DNA of 7,393 nucleotides from Halobacteriales archaeon SW_10_68_16 (GTDB lineage Archaea > Halobacteriota > Halobacteria > Halobacteriales > Haloarculaceae), in assembly GCA_003023485.1 (NCBI GenBank), contig PXSG01000037.1, forward strand, positions 1 to 7,393, given 5' to 3'. Below are positions 1 through 7,393 of the stretch, in pieces. The notes under the pieces were generated by a model that worked only from the letters and a program-made list of their open reading frames with translations, had not been told where the DNA came from and did not search any database. Within the stretch, counting starts at the first letter, position 1. Every line of letters begins with the position of its first letter. A program made the position numbers and the translations under genes.

Positions 1-2
1 GC

Positions 3-206
3 ATCCGCGCGCGCCTGTACGGGTTCGACGCGGTCCGGGCCGCCCGCATCGGGAGCGACGAGAACCCCGCCCACCCGCTCGCGAACGCGCCCGAGGAGTT
101 CGGCCACGTCAACGACGAACCCGACCGGTGTCTCCTCCCCGAGACGCCGGCGGCCGAAGAGCGTATCCCCCCGCCCTCGCGGTCGGACCGCGGCGCCAGC
201 GACTGA
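3..206 (+). CDS. 3' end of an unrecognised acidic protein (partial)
   Basis: This is an open frame entering from the left edge and ending at TGA 204-206, giving the last 67 residues of a protein whose start lies outside the window. I chose this frame over the overlapping alternatives because its composition is typically haloarchaeal: many Asp and Glu, and a short motif LYGFDAVRAARIGSDEN followed by a Pro/Glu-rich stretch. The tail (about the last 20 residues) is Pro, Ser and Arg rich and looks disordered. No membrane segment or metal motif is visible. I do not recognise the family and assign no function. It runs in the same direction as the small membrane protein 250 bases downstream, but the AT-rich gap between them makes a shared operon unlikely. 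Confidence 0.6.
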   Translation: MRARLYGFDAVRAARIGSDENPAHPLANAPEEFGHVNDEPDRCLLPETPAAEERIPPPSRSDRGASD

Positions 207-270
207 GAGCCACCGGGGCTGCCCCCCCACTCATACTTCGTATCAACTCCAGTAACATCGAGGGCGGTAT

Positions 271-293
271 CTGTGTTTCACTGTCTCACACAG
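271..293. repeat. Interrupted inverted repeat CTGTGT...ACACAG
   Basis: CTGTGT at 271-276 is the exact reverse complement of ACACAG at 288-293, with 11 bases between them. It lies 65 bases after the stop of the first gene and is not followed by a long T run, so it is a weak candidate for a terminator. It could also be an operator-like site. Six-base arms can arise by chance. Confidence 0.3.
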
Positions 294-332
294 TCCGCTC
301 CCTTTACTGCGCTTATCCAGTGGAATGTATCC

Positions 333-343
333 CATAAGTTATG
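333..343. promoter_or_regulatory. Perfect palindrome CATAAGTTATG next to a TATA-like element
   Basis: CATAA and TTATG are exact reverse complements around a central G, and the palindrome abuts AGTATATATC at 344-353. In archaea, sites directly upstream of the TATA box are where activators or repressors commonly bind, so this is a candidate operator. No regulator gene is present in the window, and the role is inferred from position only. Confidence 0.3.
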
Positions 344-438
344 AGTATATATCAAAGATAGTCAAAGGAGAGTCATATAACGTTCGTAGAACTGTATCGA
401 AGTAATATTTTAGTGGAGAACCATCATATATTCTGATA

Positions 439-446
439 GGAGGTGA
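439..446 (+). promoter_or_regulatory. Strong Shine-Dalgarno GGAGGTGA before the ATG at 455
   Basis: GGAGGTGA lies 8 bases before ATG 455 and matches the anti-Shine-Dalgarno end of archaeal 16S rRNA very well. It decides the start of the small membrane protein: the in-frame GTG at 443 lies inside the Shine-Dalgarno itself and cannot use it. Many haloarchaeal messages are leaderless, so such a strong site is notable here. Confidence 0.75.
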
Positions 447-454
447 GAATACCG

Positions 455-726
455 ATGGCCACGAGTCCCAACACCGGGCACAGGACACGAGGTATCGTTT
501 CGCGGAGGACCCTCGACGGGTTGTTGTCGCTCTCCCGGTACGACGTCGTGCTCGCGGCCATCCCGCTGGTCTTGCGGTCGCGCTGGCCGTCCACGCGCTG
601 GCCGGGGTGGCGCTCGAACGGGCCGTCTCCGGCGGTGCCGTGACGAGCACGCTCCTCCTCGTCGACGCGCTCTACCTCAACCCACCCGCCGACTCCGGAT
701 CCGGCTCCGACGAGTCGGCGTACTGA
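455..726 (+). pseudogene. Small haloarchaeal two-helix membrane protein, frameshifted
   Basis: From ATG 455 the frame encodes a charged N-terminus, the segment LLSLSRYDVVLAAIPLVL, and then turns into Arg/Trp/Pro-rich nonsense, stopping at 641-643. From about position 571, the frame one base back reads AVALAVHALAGVALERA, then TLLLVDALYLNPPADSG, and stops at TGA 724-726. Joined, these give a sensible 90-residue protein with two hydrophobic helices (about residues 28-51 and 60-74) and an acidic tail. The SRYD...IP and VDAL-LNPP motifs resemble an uncharacterised small membrane protein family I recall from haloarchaea. One missing base at about 569-574 explains everything, for instance a lost C after GGTC. 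The strong promoter and Shine-Dalgarno suggest a gene that was recently functional, or a sequencing error. Its function is unknown. It is convergent with maeB. Confidence 0.7.
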
Positions 727-786
727 ACACTCTCTTGCCCGAGATCGAGGTCGAGTAAGCGATCCTCTCCCGGACCCGTAGCGTTC

Positions 787-3039
<2,253 letters not shown>

Positions 3040-3204
3040 ACCCGTGTCTCTCCGTCCGGCCGCAAAAGCCCATCGACGGGTGGTAGCTCTGTCGTCACGT
3101 CGCCGCCGGGTCCCGCGGCGTCGGCAGGCGCTGGACCGTGGCGGCGTTCCCGCGAACTGAGAGTGAAAAGGGGGGTTGAAATACGTCGAGTCCCGAGCCC
3201 CGAT
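3040..3204. promoter_or_regulatory. Divergent promoter region between maeB and ctaA
   Basis: These 165 bases separate two divergent starts. For maeB, GCTTTTGC (reverse complement of 3062-3069) is centred about 27 bases before ATG 3039, the spacing expected for a leaderless haloarchaeal transcript; GGAGAG (complement of 3048-3053) could alternatively serve as a weak ribosome site. For ctaA, TTGAAATAC at 3176-3184 is centred about 25 bases before ATG 3205. Both boxes are weak matches, chosen by position. Confidence 0.35.
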
Positions 3205-3711
3205 ATGAACCTCTCGTTCCGGCACCTGGCGGCCACGACGACCGGGTTCACGTTCGGGTTGATCGTGCTGGGCGTGTACACCGGCGCCATCGGGGCCGAC
3301 CTCGCGTGTGCCGCGGCGTGGCCGTTCTGTGACGGCTGGCTCGGGCTGTTCCCGGCGACGTGGCCGAGTTTCGTCGAGTGGTTCCACCGCTTCGTCGCGC
3401 TGGTGACCGGTCTCCTCATCGCCGGGATGGCCGTCGCCGCCTGGCGGGGCGGGTACGACCGCCGCATCAGGTACGCGTCCGGCGTCGCGCTCGTGTTCCT
3501 CCCGATCCAGGTCGTCCTCGGGGCGACCACCGTCCTCGGGTTCGTGCCCGTCAGCCCGCCCGTCACCCAGACGCTCCACCACGCCACCGCGAAACTCATC
3601 TTCGGCGCGCTTGTCGTCGCCACGACGCTCTCCTACGCCCTCCCCGACGACGGCCGGACCGCGACGACCGACGGGACGACCACGCGGACGGCAGCGGGCG
3701 CCGACGACTAG
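3205..3711 (+). CDS. ctaA: Half-size heme A synthase (CtaA/COX15 family)
   Basis: This 168-residue membrane protein has four predicted helices (about residues 10-30, 58-80, 88-112 and 122-145). CtaA/COX15 proteins oxidise a methyl group of heme O to make heme A for cytochrome oxidases. Key residues of the family are present at almost the same positions as in Bacillus subtilis CtaA: a Cys pair in the first external loop (Cys35 and Cys42, in ADLACAAAWPFCDG), Glu58 and His61 in EWFHR, and His125/His126 in TLHHATAK. The bacterial enzyme has eight helices in two similar halves; this one matches only the N-terminal half, as in other archaeal short forms, so it may act as a dimer. ATG 3205 starts directly before the first helix. 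The tail after residue 146 is Thr/Asp-rich. ilvD follows after 43 bases but has its own promoter-like box. Confidence 0.88.
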   Translation: MNLSFRHLAATTTGFTFGLIVLGVYTGAIGADLACAAAWPFCDGWLGLFPATWPSFVEWFHRFVALVTGLLIAGMAVAAWRGGYDRRIRYASGVALVFLPIQVVLGATTVLGFVPVSPPVTQTLHHATAKLIFGALVVATTLSYALPDDGRTATTDGTTTRTAAGADD

Positions 3712-3724
3712 ACCGAAGGCCGAA

Positions 3725-3730
3725 CTTAAG
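3725..3730 (+). promoter_or_regulatory. TATA-like box for ilvD (CTTAAG)
   Basis: CTTAAG in an otherwise GC-rich 43-base gap is centred about 27 bases before ATG 3755. This is the usual spacing for a leaderless haloarchaeal transcript, and no Shine-Dalgarno precedes the ATG. It suggests that ilvD is transcribed on its own rather than only by readthrough from ctaA. Confidence 0.5.
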
Positions 3731-3754
3731 TCCGCCCGCCGCCAGGCCACGACC

Positions 3755-5421
3755 ATGAGTCGACAGGAGTCCCGGGAACAGCCGTTCGAGTTCGAGAAAG
3801 ACCCCGACCTGCCGAGCAACGAGGTCGTCCAGGGTATCGACCGGGCGCCCCACCGCGCGATGTTCCGCGCGATGGGATACGACGACGAGGATCTGGCCTC
3901 GCCGATGGTCGGCCTCGCCAACCCCGCCGCCGACATCACGCCATGTAACGTCCACCTGGACGACGTCGCCGAATCGGCCTACGAGGGCGTCGACGACGCC
4001 GGCGGGATGCCCATCGAGTTCGGCACCATCACCATCTCGGACGCCATCTCGATGGGGACCGAGGGGATGAAGGCCTCGCTCATCTCCCGGGAACTCATTG
4101 CGGACTCCGTGGAACTGGTTTCCTTCGGCGAACGCATGGACGGGCTGGTCACCATCGGTGGCTGTGACAAGAACATGCCGGGGATGATGATGGCCGCCAT
4201 CCGCACGGACCTGCCCTCGGTGTTCCTCTATGGCGGCTCCATCATGCCCGGCGAACACGAGGGCCGCGAGATCACCATCCAGAACATGTTCGAGGGCGTC
4301 GGGGCCGTCGCGGACGGCGAGATGAGCCCCGAGGAGCTCGACGAGATGGAGCGCAACGCCTGTCCCGGCGCCGGGTCCTGCGGTGGAATGTTCACCGCGA
4401 ACACGATGGCCTCGAGGAGGCCGACCGTGCGGGCCGGGTCGCCGTCGAGGCCATCAAGGCCGGCCGCAGACCGTCGGATTTCCTCACGCGGGAATCCTTC
4501 GAGAACGCCATCGCGCTCCAGGTCGCGGTCGGGGGCTCGACGAACGCCGTCCTCCACCTGCTCGCGATGGCCGCCGAGGCCGGCATCGAGCTGGACGTCG
4601 AGGTCTTCAACGAGATCAGCGCCCGGACGCCGAAGATCGCGAACCTCCAGCCCGGCGGCGAGCGGGTGATGAACGACCTCCACGAGATCGGCGGCGTGCC
4701 GGTCGTCCTGCGTGAACTCCACGAGGCCGGCCTCCTGCATGGCGACGCCCTGACCGTGACGGGCAACACCATCGCCGAGGAACTGGACCGCATCGACCCG
4801 CCGGCAATCGCCGACCTCGGCGTCGACTTCCTGCACACCGTCGAGGACCCCATCCACGAGCGCGGCGCCATCCGCATCCTGACGGGCAACCTCGCGCCCG
4901 ACGGCGCGGTCATCAAGATCACCGGCGAGGACCACCTCCACCACGAGGGGCCGGTCCGCGTCTTCGAGAGCGAGGAACCCGCCATGGAGTACGTCCAGGA
5001 GGGGCACATCGAGACGGGCGACGTCCTCTGTATCCGCAACGAGGGGCCGCGGGGCGGGCCCGGGATGCGCGAGATGCTCGGGGTCACCTCCGCGGTCGCC
5101 GGCCAGGGTCACGCCGACGACGTCGCCCTGTTCACCGACGGGCGCTTTTCGGGCGCGACGCGTGGCTTCTCCATCGGCCACGTCGCCCCCGAGGCGTACG
5201 TCGGCGGCCCCATCGCCGCACTCGAAGACGGCGACACCGTCACCATCGACGTCGACGACCTCGAACTCTCGGTGGACCTCTCGGAGTCGGAGATCGAGAA
5301 GCGGCTCGACGACCACGCGCCCGAACCCACCTACGTGAACGGCGTGCTGGCGAAGTACCACCGCGACTTCGGGTCGGCGGCCAACGGCGCCGTCACGAAC
5401 CCCGGCGCGCAGTGGGACTAG
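3755..5421 (+). pseudogene. ilvD: Dihydroxy-acid dehydratase, disrupted by an internal deletion
   Basis: IlvD dehydrates 2,3-dihydroxy-3-methylbutanoate (and the methylpentanoate) to the 2-oxo acids that precede valine, leucine and isoleucine, using an Fe-S cluster. From ATG 3755 the first 220 residues are canonical: TPCNVHLDD with Cys64, GGCDKNMPG with Cys137 and the Lys139 that is carbamylated in the family, and [18 protein letters not shown] with Cys209. At about 4409-4416 the matching frame moves back by one, resuming as [20 protein letters not shown] and running to TAG 5421 with the C-terminal [11 protein letters not shown] (catalytic Ser) and [13 protein letters not shown]. The ISEALG...SA linker expected between them is absent, so roughly 22-26 codons are missing, with a length of 3n+1 bases. 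Without correction the product stops at 4669 after 304 residues and is surely inactive. Apart from this one lesion both halves are perfectly conserved, so the damage is recent or an assembly error. Confidence 0.9.
4405..4422 (+). other. Deletion junction inside ilvD
   Basis: Frame 2 reads N-T-M-A-S up to TCG 4412-4414, and frame 1 reads L-E-E-A-D from CTC 4411-4413. The shared bases GCCTCGA (4409-4415) fit both the left sequence (GCC TCG A..) and a presumed right copy (.GC CTC GA.), so recombination or slippage between two GCCTCGA repeats would give exactly this out-of-frame join. The parental right copy is inferred, not seen. Confidence 0.6.
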
Positions 5422-5956
5422 CCCCCTCGCCCGTTAGGGCCTCCGCGTAGGCGTCGTGGGTCCGCTCTACGTCCTCCTCGGTGTGGGCGGCACAGACGAA
5501 CTGCGCCTCGTTCTGGTTGGCGGTCAGCAGGACCCCCTGCTCGCGCATCGCCGGGCGGAACAGACGGTCCCAGCGGTCGCTGGCTGTGGCATCGACGTCG
5601 GCGCCCGTCTTCGGGCAGTCCCCGTACCGGGAACACTCCGGAGACTGCGTGCAGCCGGCACCACAGGGGTCGTCCTGTGGGTCGTCCCAATGTCGCGTGA
5701 ACACCGTCTTGAACATGCTGTCGGTGCCGACGACGGTGTAGCCCGGCGCCTGGTCGGCGAGGATGTCCCGGATTCCCGCCCGGAGTTTGTCCCCGAGGGC
5801 GTTGACGTGCTCGTAGACGTCGTTCTCGGCGGCGAGCAGGTCATCGATCCGGTCGCGCCAGTCCTCGAAGCTCGCGGCCGTCAGGTCGGCGACGTCCGCA
5901 CGGTCGAAGGTGACCCGGACGCCCGAGACGACGAACGCGTCGGTCACCGCTGCCAC
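5393..5956 (-). pseudogene. hemA::hemL: hemA-hemL chimera: glutamyl-tRNA reductase N-terminus joined to glutamate-1-semialdehyde aminomutase C-terminus
   Basis: The 187-residue frame is two genes joined. Residues 1 to about 41 (VVSGVRVTFDRADVADL ... RIDDLLA) resemble the N-terminus of HemA, whose bacterial form begins with a LGINHKTAPV-type strand and ends this helix with DSLLA. Residues 42-177 match the C-terminal third of HemL: AENDVYEHVNALGDKLRAG, then GTDSMFKTVFTR, a Cys-rich loop (Cys98, 102, 108, 114), RWDRLFRPAMREQGVLLTANQ and the final helix. HemA reduces Glu-tRNA to glutamate-1-semialdehyde and HemL converts that to 5-aminolevulinate. The fusion lacks the HemA catalytic Cys and NADPH domain and the HemL PLP-binding Lys, so it should be inactive. 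The start is GTG 5956, with GTG 5947 as an alternative; an in-frame TAA lies about 90 bases upstream. The 3' end overlaps ilvD by 29 bases, tail to tail. The HemL part is certain; the HemA part rests on a short stretch. Confidence 0.75.
5828..5838 (-). other. Fusion junction between hemA-like and hemL sequence
   Basis: Reading the minus strand, the HemA-like helix ends GAC CTG CTC GCC and HemL begins GCC GAG AAC GAC. The repeated GCC (or the Ala-Ala pair it encodes) could belong to either parent, so the breakpoint is known only to within a few bases. The join preserves the reading frame, which can happen by chance one time in three. Confidence 0.55.
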
Positions 5957-6126
5957 CCCGCGGTTGCCGGCCGCGCGCGTCGGTCGGTCGTCCCTGCGGT
6001 TCCATTCGTCGTCTGATTTAGCAGGACCGACGGTTAAACGTTACCGGAAGCGGACGAACGTACAGCGTCCCGCTGCTCCGACGAGAGAATCCCGCCGTTC
6101 GTCAACCGCCGGGGCTCACGACACCA
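5957..6126 (-). promoter_or_regulatory. Intergenic region with TATA-like box upstream of the hem chimera
   Basis: These 170 bases separate the ferredoxin fusion from the chimera. I see no complete gene here. GTTTAAC (complement of 6033-6039) is a good haloarchaeal TATA-like element and would start transcription near 6010, giving a leader of about 54 bases before GTG 5956. A second A/T patch, TAAATC (complement of 6015-6020), is a weaker alternative. An ATG at 6005 is out of frame with the HemA-like sequence and its frame makes an Arg/Gly-rich product, so I do not use it. Confidence 0.4.
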
Positions 6127-6801
6127 TCAGTCGTCGGTGTACGCCTGCTCGAAGGGACGCGGCGGGAGCAGCAACTCCTCCAGGATCGGCATGTGCTTGA
6201 CGTTGTAGACTACCTTCAGCTCGTCGGTGATCGGCATCCCGTTACACGAGAGACGGATGTCCTGCTCCATCAACTCGACGGGGAGGATGTGGTTGACCGG
6301 CATCGACAGTTCGCCCTCGACGAGTTTGATCGCGCAGTTCGCGCAGGCACCCCCGCGGCAGGCGAAGGGCCAGACGTGGCCGCGGTTCTCGGCCGCTTCC
6401 AGTAGCGACTCGCCGGGGTCGACCCGGAACTCGCCGTAGTCCGCCTCGGCGAGGTCGGCACGGGCCGCCTTCCCGAAGAGGTCGGGGTCGTCGGCGCCCC
6501 ACCCGTGGTCGGCGAGCACGTCGTAGTTGAGATAGGTCACTTCGGTGGCCGCGTACTCCCGACGTGTGCCCTCGCCGTCCTCGCCCTCGGCTGGGCCCCC
6601 CTCGCGGAACGACGCGCCTTCTCCGTCTTCGGGGACGTGCCCCGCCTTGAGCTGCTCGTAGGCCGTCCGGACGCGGCGGAACTCCTCGACCGAGCCGCCC
6701 TGGTCGGGGTGGGCCTGCTTGACCCGCTCCCGGTAGGCGCGTTCGATCTCCCCGGTGTCGGCGTCGGGGGCGACGAGCAACACCTCGTAGGGCGAGGCCA
6801 T
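6127..6801 (-). CDS. J-domain/[2Fe-2S] ferredoxin fusion protein
   Basis: This 224-residue protein joins two modules. Residues 3-51 are a DnaJ J-domain with the HPD tripeptide at 31-33, which in DnaJ proteins stimulates the ATPase of DnaK (Hsp70). Residues about 55-85 are a Gly/Glu-rich acidic linker. Residues 88-205 are a haloarchaeal plant-type ferredoxin, including the halophile-specific acidic insertion (TYLNYDVLADHGWGADDPDLF) and the cluster ligands Cys148-x4-Cys153-x2-Cys156 in ACRGGACANC plus Cys186 in RLSCNG. It is therefore a cytoplasmic electron carrier with a chaperone-recruiting head. ATG 6801 begins directly at the J-domain. J-domain-ferredoxin fusions occur in haloarchaea, but I know of no established partner. 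The gene is intact, ending 170 bases before the chimera start, and follows glpC by 42 bases with its own promoter-like box. Confidence 0.9.
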   Translation of the reverse strand: MASPYEVLLVAPDADTGEIERAYRERVKQAHPDQGGSVEEFRRVRTAYEQLKAGHVPEDGEGASFREGGPAEGEDGEGTRREYAATEVTYLNYDVLADHGWGADDPDLFGKAARADLAEADYGEFRVDPGESLLEAAENRGHVWPFACRGGACANCAIKLVEGELSMPVNHILPVELMEQDIRLSCNGMPITDELKVVYNVKHMPILEELLLPPRPFEQAYTDD

Positions 6802-6824
6802 CGCCCGGGGCTAGCGAAACGAGG

Positions 6825-6832
6825 AAGATAAG
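6825..6832 (-). promoter_or_regulatory. TATA-like box for the ferredoxin fusion (CTTATCTT)
   Basis: CTTATCTT on the minus strand (complement of 6825-6832) is centred about 27 bases before ATG 6801 in a 42-base gap, with no Shine-Dalgarno near the start. This fits a leaderless promoter and suggests that transcription is independent of glpC. Confidence 0.5.
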
Positions 6833-6843
6833 ACTGCCGTGTC

Positions 6844-7392
6844 TCACTCGACGAGCGCCGCCTCGAGCAGTTCCAGCGGGTGGCGGATCTCGTAGCCGGT
6901 GCCGTGTTCCATCTGCATCGCGCAGGTCGGACACTCGGTCATGCCGGTCTCGCCCTCGGCGCCCTCCATGTGTTCGAACATCTCCTCGCCGATCTTCATC
7001 GACTTCTCGTACTTCTCCTCCTTCCAGCCGTAGGTCCCGGAGATGCCCGAACAGGACTCGCCGACGTCCTCGATCCCCATTCCGTCGAGGTCCCGGAACA
7101 GTTCGACGGCCTGCCGGTCCAGTCCCTGGTTGCGCGAGTGACAGGGCGCGTGGTAGGCGAACTCCGCCGCGAGGTCGCCCTCGATCTCGGCCGCCTCCAG
7201 TTCGCCACGCAGGTCCTCGTGGATCCGGAGGTACTCGACGGCCTCGAAGGTGTGGGCGGCCATCTCCTCGATGCCCGGGATGTCGAACAGTTCGGGATAC
7301 TCCTGGCGCAGCGCCATCGAACAGGAGGTACAGGAGGCGATGGCGTCGTAGCCCTCCTCGATAAGGTCGGACATTGAGGAGACGTTGCCCTT
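6844..7392 (-). CDS. glpC: Anaerobic glycerol-3-phosphate dehydrogenase subunit C, 3' part
   Basis: The frame enters from the right edge and runs to TGA at 6844-6846, giving the last 182 residues; the N-terminal ferredoxin-like half lies outside. GlpC is the Fe-S subunit that links the GlpAB glycerol-3-phosphate dehydrogenase to the membrane quinone pool. Numbering from the internal Met at 7374, the visible part holds the end of one CCG domain (ASCTSC, Cys15 and Cys18, followed by RQEYPEL) and a complete second one: APCHSRNQG (Cys78), ESCSGISGTYGWK (Cys108, with Ser109 where the CCG motif has a second Cys) and ECPTC (Cys148 and Cys151). The Met at 7374 is internal, since reading continues in frame as KGNVSS upstream. 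A related CCG-domain oxidoreductase such as GlcF or LldE is less likely given the GTYGWK context. Confidence 0.82.
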   Translation of the reverse strand, partial: KGNVSSMSDLIEEGYDAIASCTSCSMALRQEYPELFDIPGIEEMAAHTFEAVEYLRIHEDLRGELEAAEIEGDLAAEFAYHAPCHSRNQGLDRQAVELFRDLDGMGIEDVGESCSGISGTYGWKEEKYEKSMKIGEEMFEHMEGAEGETGMTECPTCAMQMEHGTGYEIRHPLELLEAALVE

Positions 7393-7393
7393 G

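Larger units (their letters stand above)
207..454 (+). promoter_or_regulatory. AT-rich intergenic promoter region
   Basis: This 248-base stretch holds no convincing gene. From about 330 to 440 it is sharply more A/T-rich than its GC-rich surroundings. It contains several TATA-like elements: AGTATATATC (344-353), CATATAA (374-380) and TAATATTTTA (403-412). The last is the best placed for the gene at 455, because transcription starting about 25 bases downstream would give a short leader carrying the Shine-Dalgarno at 439-446. Further upstream are an interrupted inverted repeat (271-293) and a perfect 11-base palindrome (333-343). A run of seven C lies at 222-228. Which TATA element is used, and whether the palindromes bind a regulator, is inference. 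Confidence 0.5.

Noticed and set aside
233..243. ATACTTCGTAT mini-palindrome after the first gene as a terminator
   Set aside because: A four-base stem with a three-base loop and no T run is expected by chance.
565..580. Programmed -1 ribosomal frameshift in the small membrane protein
   Set aside because: No slippery heptamer or obvious downstream structure is visible at the switch, and a single missing base explains it more simply.
339..650. Minus-strand 103-codon frame across the AT-rich region and the small membrane protein
   Set aside because: Its composition is Thr/Arg/Ser-rich shadow sequence, and it opposes a gene with a clear Shine-Dalgarno and hydrophobic helices.
3040..3939. N-terminal extension of the malic enzyme frame by 300 codons
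   Set aside because: The extension is low-complexity Arg/Gly/Glu-rich sequence antisense to ctaA, with no domain; the family normally starts near ATG 3039.
3596..4258. Minus-strand 220-codon frame opposite ilvD, and similar frames at 4228-5361
   Set aside because: These are shadows of the ilvD coding frames with His/Val/Asp-rich antisense composition and no recognisable domain.
5393..5956. A genuine new bifunctional heme-synthesis fusion enzyme
   Set aside because: Both parts lack their catalytic residues and most of their fold, so a working fused enzyme is not credible.

Overview
The window comes from a haloarchaeon (class Halobacteria). The proteins are strongly acidic, the coding DNA is GC-rich with G/C third positions, promoters look like short A/T islands about 26 bases before the start codon (often leaderless), and several proteins are haloarchaeal forms, notably a DnaJ-ferredoxin fusion. 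I cannot assign a genus from sequence alone.

Layout, left to right: the 3' end of an unrecognised acidic protein (3-206, +); an AT-rich promoter region (207-454); a small two-helix membrane protein broken by a one-base frameshift (455-726, +); malic enzyme fused to a phosphotransacetylase-like domain, intact (787-3039, -); a divergent promoter region; a half-size CtaA/COX15-type heme A synthase (3205-3711, +); dihydroxy-acid dehydratase ilvD with an internal out-of-frame deletion (3755-5421, +); on the opposite strand, and overlapping its 3' end, an in-frame chimera of the N-terminus of glutamyl-tRNA reductase (hemA) and the C-terminal third of glutamate-1-semialdehyde aminomutase (hemL) (5393-5956, -); a J-domain/[2Fe-2S] ferredoxin fusion (6127-6801, -); and the 3' end of glpC (6844-7392, -), cut by the window edge.

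The intact genes are core metabolism: C4 to pyruvate conversion with NAD(P)H production (maeB), heme A formation for terminal oxidases (ctaA), ferredoxin electron transfer, and glycerol-3-phosphate oxidation (glpC). The broken genes would normally serve branched-chain amino acid synthesis (ilvD) and the first two committed steps of tetrapyrrole synthesis (hemA, hemL).

The main surprise is three separate lesions in 7.4 kb, all deletion-like: one base in the small membrane protein, an estimated 70 or so bases in ilvD, and a large piece between hemA and hemL. They could be real gene decay with intact copies elsewhere, or repeated assembly or consensus errors. The sequence alone cannot decide, but loss of both hemA and hemL beside an intact heme A synthase makes an artefact or second copies likely. 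I saw no CRISPR array, tRNA, rRNA, insertion sequence or recognisable new defence system.
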